In this document: in pieces, positions 7,385-15,802 of the stretch
Layout: the number at the start of each line of letters is the position of its first letter
Numbering within the stretch: position 1 is the stretch's first letter
Origin: JAATFY01 sp049276515
Lineage (GTDB): Bacteria; Pseudomonadota; Alphaproteobacteria; UBA9219
Assembly: GCA_049276515.1 (NCBI GenBank)
Contig: JBASWO010000036.1
Coordinates: 1 to 20,501, forward strand
Direction: 5' to 3'
DNA length: 20,501 nt
The notes under the pieces: model-generated
Told to the model about the DNA's origin: nothing
What the model saw: only the letters and a program-made list of their open reading frames with translations
The model's database searches: none
Translations under genes and position numbers: made by a program

Positions 7385-8438
7385 GCAACCACTCCTCGAC
7401 TTCAGCGCGGCAGATCTCACGCCATGCTGGCACATGTATTTCATCAATAATTTCGCCGATAAAACCTTCGATGAGGAGAGCGCGCGCCTCTTCTTCGCTG
7501 AGTCCACGCGCACGTAAGTAAAACATACTATTTTCATCAAGATCGCCGACCGTACTGCCATGACTGCACTTCACATCATCGGCATAGATCTCAAGCTCTG
7601 GCTTTGCATCCATTTCAGCTTGATCCGATAAAAGCAGTGCACGACTTAATTGATGGCCATCAGTCTTTTGAGCACCTTCAGCCACAATGATCTTGCCCTG
7701 AAAAACAGCTCTCGCCTTACCGCCAATCACAGACTTATAAATTTGGCGGCTTGTGCCATGAGGGGCTGCATGAGAAATGCGTGTTGTTGTATCGGCATGA
7801 TCTTGATCACGCAGCAGCATGGCGCCATTTAAAGTGCATTGCGCCAATTTACCGCGCATCATCACATCGATTTCATTGCGTGTCAGGCGACCGCCTTTAA
7901 TCAGAGCAAAATTATCATAATAGGCACCCTCAGCGACATCGACTTTGGTATGCGCGAGATGAGGCGGTATAGCGCCATTGATAATTTTACCGTGAACCAA
8001 TTTGGCTTGTTGGTGCAAAATGATGTTTGTTTCAAGTATATGCGGTGCAAAGCCCATTTCGTGACGTTCAATGAGTGTCAACCGGCCACTGATGCCCAAT
8101 TCAATATTGAGCTTCATAGTCACTTCATCGCGGCTCAGCGATTTAAACAGTAATTCAATAGGCGATGTGACAAGGCATGTCTTGCCGGCTAGCACAAGGT
8201 GATATCCCTGCTTGGCATCACCCTGAATAATATCTTTGGGCAAATCGCCATATTGCGATTGGCTTGGTTGATAAACGCCATCAATAAAAACAAGTTGTGT
8301 TGCGTTGCTCTCAAGAGAGATGGGTTTGGGCTCAGGCACAACGGCATCTGGCAAAGTTGCCAGAATTTTTTCAATGTCTGTATAACGCCAACTTTCTTTA
8401 TCGACATCACGGCGTGCGATGACAGAGGCTAAACTCAT
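7371..8438 (-). CDS. sufD: Fe-S cluster assembly protein SufD
   Basis: The 355-residue SufD pairs with SufB in the SufBC2D scaffold. The right-handed beta-helix core is flanked by an N-terminal helical region and the C-terminal helices with SEEEARALLIEGF. The motif VKCSHGSTVGDLD carries the cysteine and histidine (Cys-x-His) equivalent to Cys358 and His360 of E. coli SufD at the SufB interface. The N-terminal SWRYTDIEKI is typical. Its ATG overlaps the stop of the HAD hydrolase gene by 4 nt, and it is separated from sufC by that inserted gene. It ends 14 nt inside sufS. Confidence 0.94.
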   Translation of the reverse strand: MSLASVIARRDVDKESWRYTDIEKILATLPDAVVPEPKPISLESNATQLVFIDGVYQPSQSQYGDLPKDIIQGDAKQGYHLVLAGKTCLVTSPIELLFKSLSRDEVTMKLNIELGISGRLTLIERHEMGFAPHILETNIILHQQAKLVHGKIINGAIPPHLAHTKVDVAEGAYYDNFALIKGGRLTRNEIDVMMRGKLAQCTLNGAMLLRDQDHADTTTRISHAAPHGTSRQIYKSVIGGKARAVFQGKIIVAEGAQKTDGHQLSRALLLSDQAEMDAKPELEIYADDVKCSHGSTVGDLDENSMFYLRARGLSEEEARALLIEGFIGEIIDEIHVPAWREICRAEVEEWLHEQN

Positions 8439-9118
8439 CTTATAAACCCTCGTTCTTGCATGATGGGTTTCAATTCATGAAGTGAATGGATAACGTAATC
8501 AGGTTTTTCTTCTCGCAAGCGCTGTTCTGAAACACAGCCCCCTGTAATCGCTACACTGATCAAACCATGATCGCGTGCGATAAAAATTTCTTCAATGGTG
8601 TCGCCCACAATCATGGTGTGCTGAGGCCTAAGTTGACGCTCATCCATAAATTGTTTGAGTTTTTCGCCTTTGGTCATATGTTTAAATTGGGTGGCGCGAT
8701 CGGCATAAGCGAGAACTTCAGCAAAAAGATGTTCGATAGCCAGACGCTTTAACTGTGCTTTGATTGGATCAATAATATGATTGCTTAGGATGTAGCTGCT
8801 GATGCCGTGCTTGTGTGCGACTGCCAAGATATCTGCAGCCCCTTCACGCAAAGCCGACTGATCAGCTAAAGGCTCGTAATGGTCATGAAACATGCTGTTT
8901 TCAAGGGTCAGCATTGTTGTCACCTGACCTTCTGTAAAACCCATTTTGCGATAAAATTGATCAAACGGGATCGCGTAATTATCACGAAAACGTTCAATAT
9001 CTAAAACACCATGGCCTTGGCGTTGCAGTAAATTATTGGTGCAAGAATGCAGCGCATGGACATCATCCAGCAAAGTGCAGTTCCAATCGAAGACAATATT
9101 TTTTGCTGCATCCGACAT
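8435..9118 (-). CDS. HAD-family hydrolase inserted in the SUF operon
   Basis: This 227-residue protein is a phosphoglycolate phosphatase-like member of the haloacid dehalogenase superfamily. Motif I is FDWNCTLLDD, with nucleophile Asp11; the usual acid/base Asp two residues later is Asn13. Motif II is LSNH (Ser112), motif III is a lysine in TKGEKLK, and motif IV is VGDTIEEI (Asp173). A helical cap lies between about residues 20 and 85. The ATG at 9118 is chosen over a GTG at 9133 because GAGG lies about 9 nt before it and it follows the sufC stop by 1 nt. The downstream end overlaps sufD by 4 nt, so it is translated as part of the SUF unit. Substrate and role are unknown. Confidence 0.9.
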   Translation of the reverse strand: MSDAAKNIVFDWNCTLLDDVHALHSCTNNLLQRQGHGVLDIERFRDNYAIPFDQFYRKMGFTEGQVTTMLTLENSMFHDHYEPLADQSALREGAADILAVAHKHGISSYILSNHIIDPIKAQLKRLAIEHLFAEVLAYADRATQFKHMTKGEKLKQFMDERQLRPQHTMIVGDTIEEIFIARDHGLISVAITGGCVSEQRLREEKPDYVIHSLHELKPIMQERGFIR

Positions 9119-9119
9119 C

Positions 9120-9869
9120 TTAAGCAGCCTCACCTACGAAATCAGCATAGCCTTTAGCTTCTAATTCCAAGGCCAATTCAGGACCGCCTGAGCGTTGAAT
9201 TTTGCCTTTAGCCAAAACATGCACAAAATCAGGTTTAATGTAATCAAGAAGACGTTGGTAATGTGTGATAACCAACATGCTGCGATCTTTGCCACGTAAA
9301 GCATTGACCCCATCAGCAACAATCTTGAGCGCGTCAATATCGAGACCACTGTCGGTCTCATCGAGAACGCAGAAGCTTGGCTCCAGCACAGCCATTTGTA
9401 AAACTTCATTACGTTTTTTCTCGCCACCTGAGAAACCAACATTTACGGCACGCTTGAGCATCTCTTCAGTCATGCCCAACTCTTTAGCCTTACCGCGCAG
9501 AAGTTTTAAAACCTGCATTGCATCGAGCTCACTCTCGCCACGGGTTTTACGTATGGCGTTGAGAGCTGATTTCAAAAAATTCATATTGGTGACGCCCGGA
9601 ATTTCCACGGGGTATTGAAAAGCAAGAAATACGCCTTGAGCGGCACGTTCCTCAGGTTTAAGGGCCAGTAAATCCTGACCTTTAAGAGTGACTGAACCTT
9701 GAGTGACTTGATAGCCGTCTCGTCCTGCAAGCACATAAGATAATGTGCTTTTGCCAGAACCGTTGGGGCCCATAATGGCATGTACTTCGCCTGCTTTGAT
9801 GTGCAGATCAATGCCTTTGAGAATTTCTTTGTCGCCTACTGAGGCATGTAAGTTTTTTATATCTAACAT
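9120..9869 (-). CDS. sufC: Fe-S cluster assembly ATPase SufC
   Basis: The 249-residue ABC-type ATPase powers the SufBC2D scaffold. Walker A is GPNGSGKS at about residues 34-41, the signature is FSGGEKKRNE, Walker B is CVLDETDSGLD, and the switch histidine is in VITHYQRLL. These are the SufC-specific forms. The ATG at 9869 gives the standard start MLDIKNLHA, one base after the sufB stop; a GTG at 9881 would add four unusual residues. The soluble ATPase has no membrane partner, as expected. Confidence 0.96.
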   Translation of the reverse strand: MLDIKNLHASVGDKEILKGIDLHIKAGEVHAIMGPNGSGKSTLSYVLAGRDGYQVTQGSVTLKGQDLLALKPEERAAQGVFLAFQYPVEIPGVTNMNFLKSALNAIRKTRGESELDAMQVLKLLRGKAKELGMTEEMLKRAVNVGFSGGEKKRNEVLQMAVLEPSFCVLDETDSGLDIDALKIVADGVNALRGKDRSMLVITHYQRLLDYIKPDFVHVLAKGKIQRSGGPELALELEAKGYADFVGEAA

Positions 9870-9870
9870 T

Positions 9871-11334
9871 TTATCCCACACTTCCTTCTAAACTAATGCC
9901 GACAAGCTTTTGCGCTTCGACTGCAAATTCCATTGGCAGTTCGGCTAAAACTTCGCGACAAAAACCATTGACGATAAGCGCCATGGCTTCTTCTTGTGAA
10001 AGGCCGCGCTGCAAACAATAAAACAATTGATCTTCACTAATTTTGGATGTGGTTGCTTCATGCTCAACGCGCGCACTTGGCTGGCGACTTTCAATGTAAG
10101 GCACCGTATGGGCACCGCATTTATCACCAATGAGAAGACTGTCGCATTGTGTATGATTGCGAGCACCCTTTGCGGTACGTAGAATTTTTACAAGGCCGCG
10201 ATAGGTATTCTGAGCTTTACCAGCACTGATACCTTTTGAGACGATGGTTGATTTTGTATTCTTACCTATATGGATCATCTTTGTGCCGGTATCGGCTTGT
10301 TGGTAATGATTGGTGATGGCCACAGAATAAAATTCACCAACAGAATCGTCGCCCTGCAAAATACAGCTTGGATATTTCCAGGTGATGGCTGAGCCTGTCT
10401 CGACCTGTGTCCAGGAAATTTTTGAGCGCTTACCACGACAAGCACCACGCTTTGTTACAAAATTATAAATACCGCCTTTGCCATTTTCATCGCCGGGATA
10501 CCAATTTTGTACAGTTGAGTATTTAATTTGCGCATCATCCAGGGCTACCAATTCAACGACAGCGGCGTGAAGCTGATTTTCATCACGTTTTGGTGCCGTG
10601 CAACCTTCTAAATAACTGACGTAAGAACCCTCATCTGCAATGATCAGGGTACGTTCAAATTGGCCTGTATTTTCAGCATTAATACGGAAATAGGTCGATA
10701 GTTCCATAGGGCAACGCACGCCCTTTGGTATGCAGATAAATGAGCCATCGGTGAAAACGGCTGAGTTCAGTGTCGCAAAAAAATTATCTGTAATTGGCAC
10801 GACCGATCCCAAATATTTTTTAACAAGATCAGGATGTTTTTGCACCGCTTCACTGATGGCACAAAAAATAATTCCTTTTTCTTCTAAATTCTTTTTGTAG
10901 GTTGTTGCGACTGATACGCTGTCAAATACAGCATCAACAGCAATGCGCGGCTCAACACCTGCGAGCAGTTCTTGCTCACGCAAAGGAATACCAAGTTTTG
11001 CGTATGTCTTGAGAAGTTCAGGATCAACTTCATCCAAACTTGCCAATTTTTTCTTTTGCTTTGGAGCCGAATAATAATAGGCATCCTGATAATCAATAGG
11101 TGGATGATTGACCATCGCCCAAGTAGGCTCAGTTAATGTCAGCCAGTGCCGGTAAGCTTTAAGACGCCATTCAAGTAACCAGGCGGGCTCACCTTTTTTT
11201 GCTGAGATAAAACGCACTGTATCTTCACTTAGACCTTTAGGTGCGGTTTCAGATTCAATATCTGTGACAAAGCCGTATTTATATTTTTGTGTCGCTAAAT
11301 CTTCAGCGAGATTATTTTTGCTAAGTACATTCAT
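9871..11334 (-). CDS. sufB: Fe-S cluster assembly scaffold SufB
   Basis: The 487-residue SufB is the main scaffold on which clusters are built. Cys397 in HTQCDSLL and the pair His425-Glu426 in EHEATTS are spaced 28 and 29 residues apart, the same as Cys405, His433 and Glu434 of E. coli SufB, which are needed for cluster assembly. The region also holds the conserved RGLSQEEAMALIVNGF helix. The N-terminus (about residues 20-110) has the SufB-specific helical segment with LEWRLKAYRHW. The ATG overlaps the regulator stop by 4 nt and has GGAG at 8 nt. Confidence 0.97.
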   Translation of the reverse strand: MNVLSKNNLAEDLATQKYKYGFVTDIESETAPKGLSEDTVRFISAKKGEPAWLLEWRLKAYRHWLTLTEPTWAMVNHPPIDYQDAYYYSAPKQKKKLASLDEVDPELLKTYAKLGIPLREQELLAGVEPRIAVDAVFDSVSVATTYKKNLEEKGIIFCAISEAVQKHPDLVKKYLGSVVPITDNFFATLNSAVFTDGSFICIPKGVRCPMELSTYFRINAENTGQFERTLIIADEGSYVSYLEGCTAPKRDENQLHAAVVELVALDDAQIKYSTVQNWYPGDENGKGGIYNFVTKRGACRGKRSKISWTQVETGSAITWKYPSCILQGDDSVGEFYSVAITNHYQQADTGTKMIHIGKNTKSTIVSKGISAGKAQNTYRGLVKILRTAKGARNHTQCDSLLIGDKCGAHTVPYIESRQPSARVEHEATTSKISEDQLFYCLQRGLSQEEAMALIVNGFCREVLAELPMEFAVEAQKLVGISLEGSVG

Positions 11335-11768
11335 GGATGTGTCTCCATGAAAGCAAGCGGCATGCGCGTCGCCGCCATATCAGCAAGCGAGACAGTACCC
11401 AGTGCATTTTTAACAGCGCGATTGACGCGATCCCAATTTCCACTCATGGGACAGAGACGCTCAACAGTGCAGCTATGCTCACCTTCGCCCGCACATTCTG
11501 TAAGAGCGATGGGACCATCCATCGCTTCAATGATGGTAGCTATTGTTATTTCTGTTGGAGCCATAGCAAGCCTGTAGCCGCCTGTCGCACCACGCTGAGC
11601 ACTAATAATTCCTGATTTTGTCAATTGTTTCAGTATCTTACTGACAGTGGGCGGTGATATATTGGTTTTTTCCGCTAAATCAGGGGCCGCCCAAATAGCC
11701 TTTTCCTCTCTAACCATTTGAGTTAGAAGGGTAACTGCGTAATCTGTAAGGCGGCTGAGTTTGATCAT
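11331..11768 (-). CDS. Rrf2-family SUF operon regulator, Fe-S cluster sensing
   Basis: The 145-residue winged-helix protein is an IscR-like Rrf2 regulator of the SUF-associated subfamily. The N-terminal DNA-binding part includes KLSRLTDYAV and SPPTVSKILKQLTKSGII, then the wing RGATGGYRLA. Cys92, Cys100 and Cys106 form a C-x7-C-x5-C set close to the C-x5-C-x5-C cluster site of IscR. The ATG at 11768 is chosen over a TTG at 11786 because MIKLSRLTDY is the conserved family start. It heads the operon, so it probably controls its own expression along with sufB to sufA. A matching candidate operator lies 17 to 41 nt upstream of the start. Confidence 0.93.
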   Translation of the reverse strand: MIKLSRLTDYAVTLLTQMVREEKAIWAAPDLAEKTNISPPTVSKILKQLTKSGIISAQRGATGGYRLAMAPTEITIATIIEAMDGPIALTECAGEGEHSCTVERLCPMSGNWDRVNRAVKNALGTVSLADMAATRMPLAFMETHP

Positions 11769-11784
11769 TTGTCTGTCCAATAGC

Positions 11785-11809
11785 AATCCAGACCATTCTA
11801 GTCCAGATT
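11785..11809. promoter_or_regulatory. Candidate IscR type 1-like operator
   Basis: A 25-bp imperfect palindrome centred on 11797 has inverted arms AATC..GAC.A and T.GTC..GATT. Aligned to the E. coli IscR type 1 consensus (ATASYYGACTRWWWYAGTCRRSTAT, quoted from memory), 17 of 25 positions agree, including GAC, the central RWW and the AGTC half. It sits in the 62-bp gap between the SUF regulator and the divergent deacetylase, where autoregulation would act. The match to the Rrf2 protein next to it is inference. Confidence 0.55.
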
Positions 11810-11830
11810 AAAAAATGAGGGGTTAATTGC

Positions 11831-12760
11831 ATGACGACAACCCTTTTCACCCACACCGCATGTCTCAATCATGACAATGGCTTAGGCCATCCTGAAAGCC
11901 CCGATAGGCTGCGCGCCATTTTGGCAGAATTGGATAAGCCCATCTATCAGAACCTCCTTCGCAAAGAAGCGCCCTTAGCATCACGTGATGATATCGCGCG
12001 CGTTCATGACGAGGCTTATATCGAAGACGTGTTTGATCAAATTCCCCCAACAGGATTTGTAAAACTCGATGCAGATACATCTGTCTCTCCTGGATCCGGG
12101 AAAGCAGCTTTGCGCGCAGCCGGCGCTGTAATCGCTGCTGTCGATGATGTCTTGATGGGTCAAACAACAAACGCTTTTTGTGCAGTACGTCCACCAGGAC
12201 ATCACGCTGAATATGCAACGCCTATGGGTTTTTGTTTATTTGGTAATATTGCCATTGGCGCAGCTCATGCTTTGATTGCGCACAAGATCAAACATATCGC
12301 GATTTTGGATTTTGATGTGCATCACGGCAATGGCACCGAAGAATGGGCGAGTGATGAAGAGGGTGTTTTATTTATTTCCTCACACCAATTTCCGCTCTGG
12401 CCAGGCACAGGTCTTGCCACTGATCGTGGAGCGTATGGCAATATTCTCAATCTTCCTTTGCTTCCTGATACAGATGGCGCTGGGTTTCGCAAAGTGATGC
12501 GAGAAAAAGCTCTACCTGCGATTGATCAATTCAAGCCAGAGCTCATTATGATTTCAGCTGGCTTTGATGCACATAAAGATGATCCGTTGGCAGGCCTACG
12601 CCTCACCGAGGATGATTTTTATTGGATTACAAAAGAACTTACAGCTTTAGCCCAAACGCACTGTCAGGGCCGCCTTGTGAGTAGTCTTGAGGGTGGATAT
12701 GATCTTAAAGCGTTAGCTGCTAGCGCAGGCGCTCATATAAAGGCCTTGTTAGAAGCCTAA
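11831..12760 (+). CDS. Histone deacetylase family / acetylpolyamine-amidohydrolase-like protein
   Basis: The 309-residue zinc hydrolase belongs to the class II-like histone deacetylase family, with acetylpolyamine and acetoin-utilisation proteins as relatives. Conserved features are RPPGHHAE with the His124-His125 pair, DFDVHHGNGT with zinc ligands Asp162 and His164, SAGFDAH with Asp246, and EGGYDL with the catalytic Tyr290. It removes acetyl groups from an unidentified amine or lysine substrate. The ATG has GAGGGG at 8 nt spacing. It diverges from the SUF operon across a 62-bp gap and precedes xseB, a common alphaproteobacterial arrangement. Confidence 0.92.
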   Translation: MTTTLFTHTACLNHDNGLGHPESPDRLRAILAELDKPIYQNLLRKEAPLASRDDIARVHDEAYIEDVFDQIPPTGFVKLDADTSVSPGSGKAALRAAGAVIAAVDDVLMGQTTNAFCAVRPPGHHAEYATPMGFCLFGNIAIGAAHALIAHKIKHIAILDFDVHHGNGTEEWASDEEGVLFISSHQFPLWPGTGLATDRGAYGNILNLPLLPDTDGAGFRKVMREKALPAIDQFKPELIMISAGFDAHKDDPLAGLRLTEDDFYWITKELTALAQTHCQGRLVSSLEGGYDLKALAASAGAHIKALLEA

Positions 12761-12809
12761 AACCCTTATACTTGCTCTTCTGATCCATACTGGATTAAAG
12801 TCCCCGCCC

Positions 12810-13064
12810 ATGACGAAAACCGCCCAAAACCTGCCTGCTGACATTACCAAACTGAGCTTTGAAGAAGCCCTCTCCGATCTTGAAAAACTCGTCAAGCAAT
12901 TGGAAGACGGCAAAGCCAAGTTGGATGATGCTATCAACGCCTATTCACGTGGTGCTCAATTGAAACAACATTGCGAAACCAAATTGCGTGAAGCCCAGGC
13001 CAAGATCGAGCAGATAACTATCGGCAGCGACGGCAAAGTCGGAACAACTCCTTTCAACTCATAA
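12810..13064 (+). CDS. xseB: Exodeoxyribonuclease VII small subunit
   Basis: The 84-residue protein is the small subunit of exonuclease VII, which degrades single-stranded DNA together with XseA (not in this window). The two-helix core is visible in LSFEEALSDLEKLVKQLEDG and the following YSRGAQLKQHCETKLREAQAKIEQI, the standard family pattern. The Shine-Dalgarno signal before the ATG is weak. A possible promoter (TTGTTA at 12746-12751, TATACT at 12767-12772, 15-bp spacer) lies across the end of the preceding gene, but the spacing is short. The ispA gene follows after 15 nt. Confidence 0.93.
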   Translation: MTKTAQNLPADITKLSFEEALSDLEKLVKQLEDGKAKLDDAINAYSRGAQLKQHCETKLREAQAKIEQITIGSDGKVGTTPFNS

Positions 13065-13079
13065 CCCCTTTTGTGATCC

Positions 13080-13979
13080 ATGCCCTCAGTAAGCCCTAAT
13101 CTTGCCGCCGCTATGAATGATGCGGCCAATAATGTGACTGCTGCTCTTGAGCGTCTTTTGCCGAATTCAGATTTTCCTGAGCAAAAATTATTTACAGCCA
13201 TGCGTCATAGCGCCTTAGGTGGCGGCAAACGTTTGCGCCCCTTTTTGGTTCTGAGCTCAGCACAAATTTTTGGTGTTGCTGATGATTGTGCGATGCGTGC
13301 TGCTGCAGCCGTAGAATGCATTCACTGCTATTCTCTTATCCATGATGATTTACCTGCTATGGATAATTCTGATCTACGCCGCGGCAAACCAACAGTTCAC
13401 AAAGTATATGATGAAGCGACAGCTATTTTAGCGGGTGATGCTCTTCTCACCCTTGCATTTGAAATTCTCTCGGACCCACGCACACATGAAGATCCCGCTG
13501 TGCGCTGCAAATTGGTAACAGCGCTTGCTAAAGCATCTGGCGTTCACGGCATGGTTGGAGGTCAAATGCTCGATTTGATTGCTGAAACAACCAAGCTTGA
13601 TATTGGCGCGATCACACGTCTCCAACGTCTTAAGACGGGTGAGTTGATTGCTTTCTCAACAGAAGCTGGTGCGATTTTGGGCAAAGCTTCTGTTCAGCAT
13701 CACAATGCTTTGCGTGCTTATGCCCATGATCTTGGGCTCGCCTTTCAAATCATCGACGATTTGCTAGATGCTGAAGGTACTGAAGCTGAAACAGGTAAAT
13801 CGGTTGGTCGTGATGCTAAAGCTGGCAAAGCTACCTTTGTCACTGTCTTGGGCGCAGACCGCGCTCGCAGCCAAGCTAAACTTTTATCGGAACAAGCCAT
13901 TCATCATTTAGGTGTGTTTGATGGCAGAGCGAAACATCTTGAAGATGTGGCGCGCTTTGTGGTTGATCGCAAAAATTGA
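13080..13979 (+). CDS. ispA: Polyprenyl (farnesyl) diphosphate synthase
   Basis: The 299-residue trans-prenyltransferase condenses isoprenyl diphosphates in the cytoplasm. The first aspartate-rich motif is DDLPAMD at residues 89-95 followed by RRGKPT, and the second is DDLLD at 226-230 with the flanking QII. GGGKRLRP at 47-54 binds diphosphate. The YSLIHDDLP context is the short-chain bacterial IspA type, which makes C15 farnesyl diphosphate, though chain length is inferred. The start at 13080 was kept for lack of a better one; an internal ATG at 13113 also lacks a clear binding site. The stop overlaps the next gene by one base. The dxs gene that often follows in alphaproteobacteria is absent here. 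Confidence 0.93.
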   Translation: MPSVSPNLAAAMNDAANNVTAALERLLPNSDFPEQKLFTAMRHSALGGGKRLRPFLVLSSAQIFGVADDCAMRAAAAVECIHCYSLIHDDLPAMDNSDLRRGKPTVHKVYDEATAILAGDALLTLAFEILSDPRTHEDPAVRCKLVTALAKASGVHGMVGGQMLDLIAETTKLDIGAITRLQRLKTGELIAFSTEAGAILGKASVQHHNALRAYAHDLGLAFQIIDDLLDAEGTEAETGKSVGRDAKAGKATFVTVLGADRARSQAKLLSEQAIHHLGVFDGRAKHLEDVARFVVDRKN

Positions 13980-15802
13980 TGTTAAGACCAAGGCACGTTT
14001 CTTTTGTCGTTGCCTTGGTGTTTTGTTTTTCTTATGCGCCTCTTGACGCAGCTGAAAAACCAACACACGCCATTGCGATGCATGGCGCACCTAAATATCC
14101 CGATACTTTCAAAAATTTTGATTACGTTAATCCCGATGCCCCCAAAAGCGGTACGCTCAAGCTTGCTGTAACCGGAACATTTGACAGCCTTAATCCCTTT
14201 ATCATTCGTGGCCAGACCGCTCTTGGTCTCTCATCTGGGTATTTATCGCTTGTCTATGAACCTTTGATGGCACGTAGCTGGGATGAGCCCTTCTCTCTCT
14301 ATGGCCAAATTGCTGAAACTGTTGAGCTCTCTAAAGATCGCTCACGCATTACTTTTCATCTCAATCCCAAAGCCCATTTTCAGGACGGCAAACCCATCAC
14401 AGCTGATGATGTTGTTTTCTCCTATCAAACCTTACGCGATAAGGGCCGTCCCAATCACCGCACTTATTATAAGAAAGTTGCTTCCGTCGAAAAGACCGGT
14501 GAGCGCAGTATCATGTTCACTTTTAAACCCAATCCTGATGGATCCATTGACCATGAGATGCCGTTGATTATGGCTTTGATGCCGGTTTTACCCTCCCATG
14601 ACTGGAAGGACCGCGACTTCAATCAGACCACGATACGCCCGCCGCTTGGATCGGGTCCTTATAAAGTTGCAAAAGTTGATCCGGGTCGCTCGATCACTTA
14701 CACACGCGATCCCAATTATTGGGGTGTAGACAGTCCTGCCTTACGTGGGATGTATAACTTTAATGAAATCCGTATCGATTATTACCGTGATGACAGCATC
14801 TCTTTGCAGGCATTTAAGGCTGGCCAATATGATTGGCGCAAAGAATTTGATCCCAACAAATGGGCAACCGCTTATGATTTTCCAGCCGTTAAAGATGGGC
14901 GCGTCAAATTAGAAAAGCTTAAGCATCAAAGAACTGAACCTTCGTCTGGCTTTATTCTCAATACACGTCGTGCACCATTTAACGATCCAGCGTTTCGTGA
15001 AGCTCTTCAACTGACATTTGATTTTGAGTGGATTAATCGCAATCTTTTCCACAATCAGTATCACCGTACCATGAGTTTTTTTCCTAACACTGAATTAGCG
15101 GCACCCCCTTTGCCTGAAGATCGCGAACTCGCGATTTTGCAAAAATATAAAGATAAATTGCCTGCAGATATTTTTACAAAGCCCGTCACACAACCTGCCG
15201 GTAATGGCAGTGAAGAAACGTTGCGTGATAATCTTCTTAAGGCTGGCGATATCTTGAATAAAGCAGGTTATGTTTTAAGCAATGGAAAGCTCACCGCCCA
15301 CAAAACCAATAAGCCCGTCACTTTTGAGATACTTCTAAGTGATCCAACAGAAGAGAAAGTAGCTCTTACATGGGTGCGCTCATTGAAACGTCTCGGCATT
15401 GATGCGCGCGTTCATACGGTTGATAGTGCACAATTTCAGGCGCGCCACGCTTCTTTTAATTTTGATGTCACGACTGGCAAGTGGATTAATTCTCTTTCGC
15501 CTGGAAATGAGCAAATTTTCTTTTGGAGCTCAAACGCAGCCGATCAGCCAGGGAGCCGCAATTACCCAGGCGTCAAAGATCCCGTTGTTGACGCCCTTGT
15601 GACAGCTATTCCAGCCGCAGCGACACGCGAAGACTTAGTTGCGACAGTCCATGCGCTCGACCGCGTTTTGATGGCAGGTCACTATGTTATTCCGTTTTAT
15701 TATTTAGGATCTGACAATATTGCTTATTGGGCAACGCATTTGAGGCATCCCAAAACTATGCCGCTTTATGGCACGGTCTTAGAAAGCTGGTGGGCCGAAT
15801 AG
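13979..15802 (+). CDS. Extracellular solute-binding protein family 5, YejA-like
   Basis: The 607-residue periplasmic protein has a signal peptide (residues 1 to about 24, hydrophobic core VVALVFCFSYAPLDA, then AEKP). The mature N-terminus HGAPKYPDTFKNFDYVNPDAP followed by GTFDSLNPFI is typical of YejA, the binding subunit of an oligopeptide ABC importer (yejABEF). The rest fits SBP_bac_5, with the DVVFSYQTLRD and RTEPSSGFILN segments. The ATG at 13979 overlaps the ispA stop by one base; a TTG at 13976 is the only other in-frame start there. No permease or ATPase gene is near, so its transporter partner lies elsewhere or the protein is a solitary receptor. The substrate is inferred to be peptides. 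Confidence 0.88.
   Translation: MLRPRHVSFVVALVFCFSYAPLDAAEKPTHAIAMHGAPKYPDTFKNFDYVNPDAPKSGTLKLAVTGTFDSLNPFIIRGQTALGLSSGYLSLVYEPLMARSWDEPFSLYGQIAETVELSKDRSRITFHLNPKAHFQDGKPITADDVVFSYQTLRDKGRPNHRTYYKKVASVEKTGERSIMFTFKPNPDGSIDHEMPLIMALMPVLPSHDWKDRDFNQTTIRPPLGSGPYKVAKVDPGRSITYTRDPNYWGVDSPALRGMYNFNEIRIDYYRDDSISLQAFKAGQYDWRKEFDPNKWATAYDFPAVKDGRVKLEKLKHQRTEPSSGFILNTRRAPFNDPAFREALQLTFDFEWINRNLFHNQYHRTMSFFPNTELAAPPLPEDRELAILQKYKDKLPADIFTKPVTQPAGNGSEETLRDNLLKAGDILNKAGYVLSNGKLTAHKTNKPVTFEILLSDPTEEKVALTWVRSLKRLGIDARVHTVDSAQFQARHASFNFDVTTGKWINSLSPGNEQIFFWSSNAADQPGSRNYPGVKDPVVDALVTAIPAAATREDLVATVHALDRVLMAGHYVIPFYYLGSDNIAYWATHLRHPKTMPLYGTVLESWWAE

Noticed and set aside
7385..7561. In-frame upstream extension of sufS by 59 codons
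   Set aside because: It lies wholly within sufD, has no resemblance to SufS N-termini and lacks a good ribosome site; the start at 7384 gives the expected protein.
12746..12772. TTGTTA / TATACT as a promoter for xseB
   Set aside because: The 15-bp spacer is too short for a confident sigma-70 call, and the preceding gene can supply transcription; mentioned only in the xseB entry.
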